Origin: a bacterium
GTDB taxonomy: Bacteria; JAMCPX01
Direction of reading: 5' to 3'
Assembly: GCA_027364825.1 (NCBI GenBank)
Contig: DAHXOM010000107.1
Coordinates: forward strand, 1 to 9,951
DNA: 9,951 bases
Part shown: positions 6,246 to 9,951 of the stretch, piece after piece
Layout: each line of letters starts with the position of its first letter
Numbering within the stretch: position 1 is the first letter of the stretch
Notes under the pieces: model-generated
Databases searched by the model: none
What the model saw: only the letters and a program-made list of their open reading frames with translations
Told to the model about the DNA's origin: nothing
Position numbers and translations under genes: made by a program

Positions 6246-7430
6246 TTAATATTTCGTAATATATGAAATATATGAGTTATAATTTCTCTTTAATTCCATG
6301 ATTGTATCTCCGCCGAACTTTTCCATGATTGCGTTTGTGAGCTCTATGGCAGTAACCGCCTCACCTACAACGGAAGCTGCAGGAACGGCGCAAATATCCG
6401 ACCTTTCGACTGTTGCGTGCACGGGTGCTTTACTGAGAACATCAACACTGTGCAGGGGGGTATAAAGTGTGGATATTGGTTTCATATAAGCCCTGATTAT
6501 AACCTCTTCACCATTGGTAACCCCACCCTCAATGCCTCCGGCTCTGTTTGTCTTTCTATAAAAACCTTTCTTCGCCGAAAAGAATATCTCATCATGAACT
6601 TCAGACCCATACCTGCCTGAGTTTGCCACACCATCGCCAATCTCAACGCCTTTTATTGCCTGTATGCTCATCAATGCCCCTGCAAGCCTGCCGTCAAGCT
6701 TTCTGTCCCACTGGCTGTACGAACCCAGCCCTACCGGTACGTTCGTTGCCCTGATCTCAAACGCGCCGCCGAGGGTATTGCCCTTTTTTTTACTATCTTC
6801 TATGAGCCGGACCGCTCTTTTTGATGCCACCGTATCAGGCATATTCATCATATATTCATCAGACGCAGCTATTTTGTTCAGTTTTTTAAGGTAGTTGTTT
6901 CCGAGCGTTATTGAAGGCAGGACATCGGGGTTTATTATTACGTTGCCTATTGATACCACATAATTATAAAGCTCTATAGAGAGGTTCATCAGTAACAACT
7001 TTGCAATTGCCCCGACTGCAGTTCTAACAGCAGTTTCTCTTGCACTCGATCTTTCAAGCACATTCCTCAGATCGTGATGATTATATTTTATACCTCCTGC
7101 TAAATCCGCATGACCCGGTCTCGGCATGGTAACAACCCTTTTAGGGACACTATGCCGGGTATCCATGATGTCTTTCCAGTTCTGCCAATCCTTGTTCTCA
7201 ACATAAAGTGTCACCGGGGATCCTATCGTATAGCCGCCTCTTACGCCGGACAGGATGTCGACCTGGTCCTTTTCAATAGACATCCTCTTCCCCCTGCCAT
7301 ATCCCGTTTGCCGTTTTGATAAATAAGAATTTATCACATTGGGATCTATAAAAAGATCGGCGGGCAATCCCTCAATTATGGCTATCAAGCCTTTGCCGTG
7401 GGATTCCCCGCCAGTAAAGTATCTGATCAT
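6246..7430 (-). CDS. aroC: Chorismate synthase
   Basis: AroC converts 5-enolpyruvylshikimate-3-phosphate to chorismate, using reduced FMN, in the cytoplasm; it is the last step of the shikimate pathway. The protein has 394 residues, the length of the longer AroC class. All family signatures are present: GESHGKGL (8-15) with His11, RQTGYGRGKRM (40-50), PRPGHADLAG (103-112) with His107, SSARETAVRTAVGA (128-141), GGIEGGVTNGE (298-308), and RSDICAVPAASVVGEAV (343-359). The ATG at 7428-7430 gives the canonical MIRYFTGGESHGKG start and is preceded by GGGAAAAG as ribosome binding site. No flavin reductase domain is fused, so it needs an external source of reduced FMN. It lies 60 bases after pilQ, and its stop is 7 bases before aroK. 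Confidence 0.98.
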   Translation of the reverse strand: MIRYFTGGESHGKGLIAIIEGLPADLFIDPNVINSYLSKRQTGYGRGKRMSIEKDQVDILSGVRGGYTIGSPVTLYVENKDWQNWKDIMDTRHSVPKRVVTMPRPGHADLAGGIKYNHHDLRNVLERSSARETAVRTAVGAIAKLLLMNLSIELYNYVVSIGNVIINPDVLPSITLGNNYLKKLNKIAASDEYMMNMPDTVASKRAVRLIEDSKKKGNTLGGAFEIRATNVPVGLGSYSQWDRKLDGRLAGALMSIQAIKGVEIGDGVANSGRYGSEVHDEIFFSAKKGFYRKTNRAGGIEGGVTNGEEVIIRAYMKPISTLYTPLHSVDVLSKAPVHATVERSDICAVPAASVVGEAVTAIELTNAIMEKFGGDTIMELKRNYNSYISYITKY

Positions 7431-7490
7431 CTTTTCCCGGTCATCAATTCATCTTCAGGTCATCTGTATCTGGTAATCTGTTTCTGAACA

Positions 7491-9951
7491 TTACTGATTT
7501 ACTATCCTCGGTGTTATGAATATAAGCAACTCTGTTGTTTGATTTGTTTTTGTTGTGTTCTTAAACAGCCAGCCGATTAAAGGTATCTTATAGAACCACG
7601 GCACGCCTGATACCGTCGTTGATTTATTAAACTGGTATATTCCGCCGATAACCGTCGTTTCACCGTTCTTAACAAGCACCTCTGTATCTGCTTCTTTCTT
7701 GGAAATACTCGGAACACCGCTTGCACTGAGTATCGAGGTGTCAGGGGCATTCTTATCTGCTTTAATCTTCATTATTATACTGCCGTTTGCTGTTATATGC
7801 GGGGTCACTTCAAGACTCAGAACAGCATCGATGAACTGCGTCTGCGTTCCCATCTGCGAAACAGTCTGATATGGTATGGACAATCCCTGCTGTATCTTTG
7901 CCTGCGTATTATCAAGGGTCGTAACCTTCGGACTTGAGATGATCTTACCCTCTCCTGTCTGTTCCATTGCACTTAACTGCAGATCGAGAAGGAAGCTGTT
8001 CGTCAGATTGCCAAAGGTGAATCCGATAGCACCACCCGAGCCTGTACCGACTGCCGCAGGCAGATTGACCATATAATTATTTCCGCTTGCACCCACACCG
8101 CCTGCCAGCGGCAACGGCTGGGATGTTGAGTTTTGCTGTATGTTACCACCGCCGACACCTATTGTATTCGGGAATGACAGACCCGTTGGATTACCATAAG
8201 CAGGGCTTGCGTGAAACGCCGTTCCCCACTGTACACCAAGCTGACGCGTAAAGTTGGTATCCGCCTCCACTATCCTCGCCTCTATCAGAACCTCCGGTGT
8301 TTGCAGATCAAGGGCTTTCACGAGCCTTTCAGACTCTGTTATAACCTTGGGTACATCCTTTATGATGATCGAATTCGTCCTCGCGTCTACACTGACAGAT
8401 CCCCGTGAGGTCAAAAGCGATTTGAGCTGAGTGGAAAGATCGGATGCCTTTGCATAATTAACCGGTATTATCCTTGTTACCAGTTCTTCGAGCTTCTCCT
8501 GCTTTTGTTTTGCCTCAAGCTGGGATTCTTGTTCCTTCCTCAATGTTCCAAGCGGAGCAATTCTTATTATGTTACCCACCTGTACCATGCCGAGATTGTT
8601 CGTTTGCAGTATTATATCCAACGCCTGGTCCCAGGGAACGTTCATCATCCTCATGGTGATCTTTCCATGAACATCATCTCCGGCTATGATATTCTTGTTG
8701 CTTACCTCTGCAATAAGCCTCAGTATATCCTGGATATCCGCGTCCTTAAAATCTAAAGAGATCTTTCTGCCTGTATAGATATGTTTCATACCAAGACTGT
8801 TTGGTGAAAAAACAACGGGAGAAGAAGGCGTGGCACTAATTTGCTGGGAAGCCGGAGCACCCGGTATCTCTCCCTCTGGTTTTGGAAGAACAACAATGCC
8901 TTGTTCCTGTACACCCGATCCAATGGTCGCAATCAATTTGTTGCCTTTTTTATCTACAGTATAGGGAGGGAACTGGGTCTTTGATGTATCCAGCACAAAA
9001 CGGACTTTGTCAGGATATTGTCCGATTCTTATTCGCTGAACATCATTGGTTCCAACCGGCATTTCATTCGTTGGAAACAAATTTCCAACATTAAGAACAT
9101 CGATAACGAGCCTCGGCGGATTATTAAGTCTGAATGCATTATAATTCCCTATGTCACCATTACCTACAAAATCAACCACGGTCTTATTGTCAACCGTACT
9201 ATATTTTACATCTATAATCTTTGACGCAACAGGCTGCTGTGCTCCGGTAGCTTGCGCGGGTTGTTGCTCCTCAACAACGGGAACAGCAGGCGTTGGAGCG
9301 GTCTGACCGGCCAAAGGAGGTAATGCGGGCTGTTGTTCCTCAGGCACGGTAGTCTGAGTTGGCTGTAATGCCGATTCTGTAATAACCGGCTGCTCTGCAC
9401 CGGAGGGAGTAGCAGGGGCTAATTCTGCAGAAGGCTGCTGTTCCAACGGCGCAGGCGGCAGTAAAGGCTGGGCACCTGTTGTCTGAGATAAACCCTCCTC
9501 CGGCTGCACACTGGGAATCGGCGAGGTTGAAGGCGCTAATTCTGCCCCCCCCCCTGCCGGCGGAATCTCCGCTAAGGGGCTTTGAGACTGGTCAGACAAA
9601 GCTGTTTTGGAAACGTTAACAATAAGGTTATTTCCCTGTACTGATGCATTATAATCAACCAGTTTATCCAGTCCTATGTCTATTCTGCTGATATTGCCGC
9701 TGGCTTCCTTTACCGATTTCACACTTATGGTGTTTATAACACCGTTATTAATGGCCATACTGTTTGAAAGGGCCGATATATCCGCATTGGTAAGATCGAG
9801 TACAACCCTTAATGGATTCGTCATCTTATATACAGTATAAACAGGGGGGGTACTTCCTTCTATTGTTAATACTGTAGCTGTATCCTGATCGGATATATCG
9901 ATATTACCTATAATATTGGCGCCTCCACCAGGAACAGGTTCTGAGCCTGCA
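7491..9951 (-). CDS. pilQ: Type IV pilus secretin PilQ (5'-partial at window edge)
   Basis: PilQ forms the outer-membrane ring through which type IV pili are extruded. The frame stays open to the right edge: 42 more codons precede the first Met (9822-9824) and continue the same domain, so that Met is internal and the true start lies outside the window. Counting from that Met: residues 1-75, plus the upstream part, form a first AMIN domain (peptidoglycan-binding type); 79-200 are a Pro/Ala/Gln-rich linker; 203-301 a second AMIN domain (PRLVIDVLN); 354-425 the STN/N0 domain (LDFKDADIQDILRLIAEV); 451-533 an N1/KH-like domain (RIIPVNYAKASDL, ending LIEARIVEA); about 610-775 the secretin barrel, with the classic ending VPWFYKIPLIGWLF and ELLIFITPRIV. 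A Gly/Ser/Asn-rich insertion (about 540-600) sits at the barrel entrance. It leads the aro operon after a 60-base gap. A G10 run lies in the linker. Identity is very secure. Confidence 0.97.
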   Translation of the reverse strand, partial: AGSEPVPGGGANIIGNIDISDQDTATVLTIEGSTPPVYTVYKMTNPLRVVLDLTNADISALSNSMAINNGVINTISVKSVKEASGNISRIDIGLDKLVDYNASVQGNNLIVNVSKTALSDQSQSPLAEIPPAGGGAELAPSTSPIPSVQPEEGLSQTTGAQPLLPPAPLEQQPSAELAPATPSGAEQPVITESALQPTQTTVPEEQQPALPPLAGQTAPTPAVPVVEEQQPAQATGAQQPVASKIIDVKYSTVDNKTVVDFVGNGDIGNYNAFRLNNPPRLVIDVLNVGNLFPTNEMPVGTNDVQRIRIGQYPDKVRFVLDTSKTQFPPYTVDKKGNKLIATIGSGVQEQGIVVLPKPEGEIPGAPASQQISATPSSPVVFSPNSLGMKHIYTGRKISLDFKDADIQDILRLIAEVSNKNIIAGDDVHGKITMRMMNVPWDQALDIILQTNNLGMVQVGNIIRIAPLGTLRKEQESQLEAKQKQEKLEELVTRIIPVNYAKASDLSTQLKSLLTSRGSVSVDARTNSIIIKDVPKVITESERLVKALDLQTPEVLIEARIVEADTNFTRQLGVQWGTAFHASPAYGNPTGLSFPNTIGVGGGNIQQNSTSQPLPLAGGVGASGNNYMVNLPAAVGTGSGGAIGFTFGNLTNSFLLDLQLSAMEQTGEGKIISSPKVTTLDNTQAKIQQGLSIPYQTVSQMGTQTQFIDAVLSLEVTPHITANGSIIMKIKADKNAPDTSILSASGVPSISKKEADTEVLVKNGETTVIGGIYQFNKSTTVSGVPWFYKIPLIGWLFKNTTKTNQTTELLIFITPRIVNQ
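9225..9590 (-). repeat. Low-complexity Pro/Ala/Gln-rich linker of PilQ with imperfect direct repeats
   Basis: This stretch of pilQ encodes about 122 residues dominated by P, A, Q, E and T between the two AMIN domains. The peptide EEQQPA occurs twice, and variants (LEQQPSAE, GAEQP, GAQQP) occur nearby. The two EEQQPA copies are also a DNA repeat: 18 bases at 9256-9273 and 9325-9342 differ at two positions and lie 69 bases (23 codons) apart, so recombination between them would keep the frame. I infer a flexible periplasmic spacer. The repeats are imperfect and not a strict tandem array. Confidence 0.8.
9545..9554 (-). repeat. Homopolymer run of ten G (coding strand) inside pilQ
   Basis: The plus strand reads ten consecutive C, so the coding strand reads G10, encoding Gly-Gly-Gly and the first base of the next Ala codon (residues 91-94 from the first visible Met). 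As given, the frame is open. With one G fewer, translation meets TAG at 9536-9538 within a few codons. With one G more, the first stop is TGA at 9340-9342. Both lie upstream of all secretin domains. This is the layout of a contingency (slipped-strand) tract; actual variation cannot be seen in one sequence. Confidence 0.85.

Noticed and set aside
7450..7490. Short repeats (ACAGAT and GATGACC, twice each on the coding strand) in the pilQ-aroC gap
   Set aside because: Units of 6-7 bases with irregular spacing; no hairpin or known site is formed.
9212..9400. Minus-strand open frame of 62 codons in another register
   Set aside because: It is a shadow of the Pro/Gln-rich pilQ linker with no domain. 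It matters only because it shows how the other frames behave after slippage.
9822..9824. ATG that could be taken as the pilQ start
   Set aside because: The frame is open for 42 further codons to the edge and these continue the AMIN domain (GNIDISDQDTATVLTIEG), so this Met is internal.

Overview
The window is one co-oriented block of nine protein genes, all on the minus strand, so transcription runs from high to low coordinates. In transcription order they are: the type IV pilus secretin PilQ (its N-terminus runs off the right edge), chorismate synthase (AroC), shikimate kinase (AroK), 3-dehydroquinate synthase (AroB), a small unrecognised lipoprotein, a YraN/UPF0102 nuclease-fold protein, the 16S rRNA methyltransferase RsmI, a membrane-bound HisKA_3-type histidine kinase, and a secreted TPR protein. 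No RNA gene, insertion sequence, CRISPR array or prophage gene is visible.

The organism is a Gram-negative bacterium, because it has an outer-membrane secretin and a lipoprotein with a lipobox. The DNA is moderately AT-rich. A secretin gene followed by shikimate genes is common in proteobacteria. The order pilQ-aroC-aroK-aroB, with a long-type AroC, fits delta-proteobacterial (Desulfobacterota-like) lineages best, but I cannot name a genus from this window.

Layout: positions 2965-9951 (pilQ to rsmI) look like one transcription unit. Gaps are at most 60 bases, and there are ATGA start/stop overlaps at aroK/aroB and aroB/lipoprotein and a 17-base overlap at yraN/rsmI. The kinase (1215-2933) follows rsmI after 31 bases and probably belongs to the same unit. 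A 124-base gap with a palindromic element then separates the TPR gene (140-1090), which has its own strong ribosome binding site. Two RNA hairpins lie just after the TPR stop codon, in the last 139 bases.

The three aro genes cover two early steps and the final step of chorismate synthesis: AroB makes dehydroquinate, AroK phosphorylates shikimate and AroC makes chorismate. PilQ forms the outer-membrane pore for type IV pili. YraN and RsmI are housekeeping proteins.

The observations most worth a second look are: a run of ten G (coding strand) in the linker region of pilQ, where gain or loss of one base truncates PilQ before its secretin domain, so pili could be phase-variable; the unrecognised lipoprotein translationally coupled to aroB; the kinase's loss of the conserved Gln in its HDxxxQ phosphatase motif; and the palindromic element between the kinase and TPR genes.
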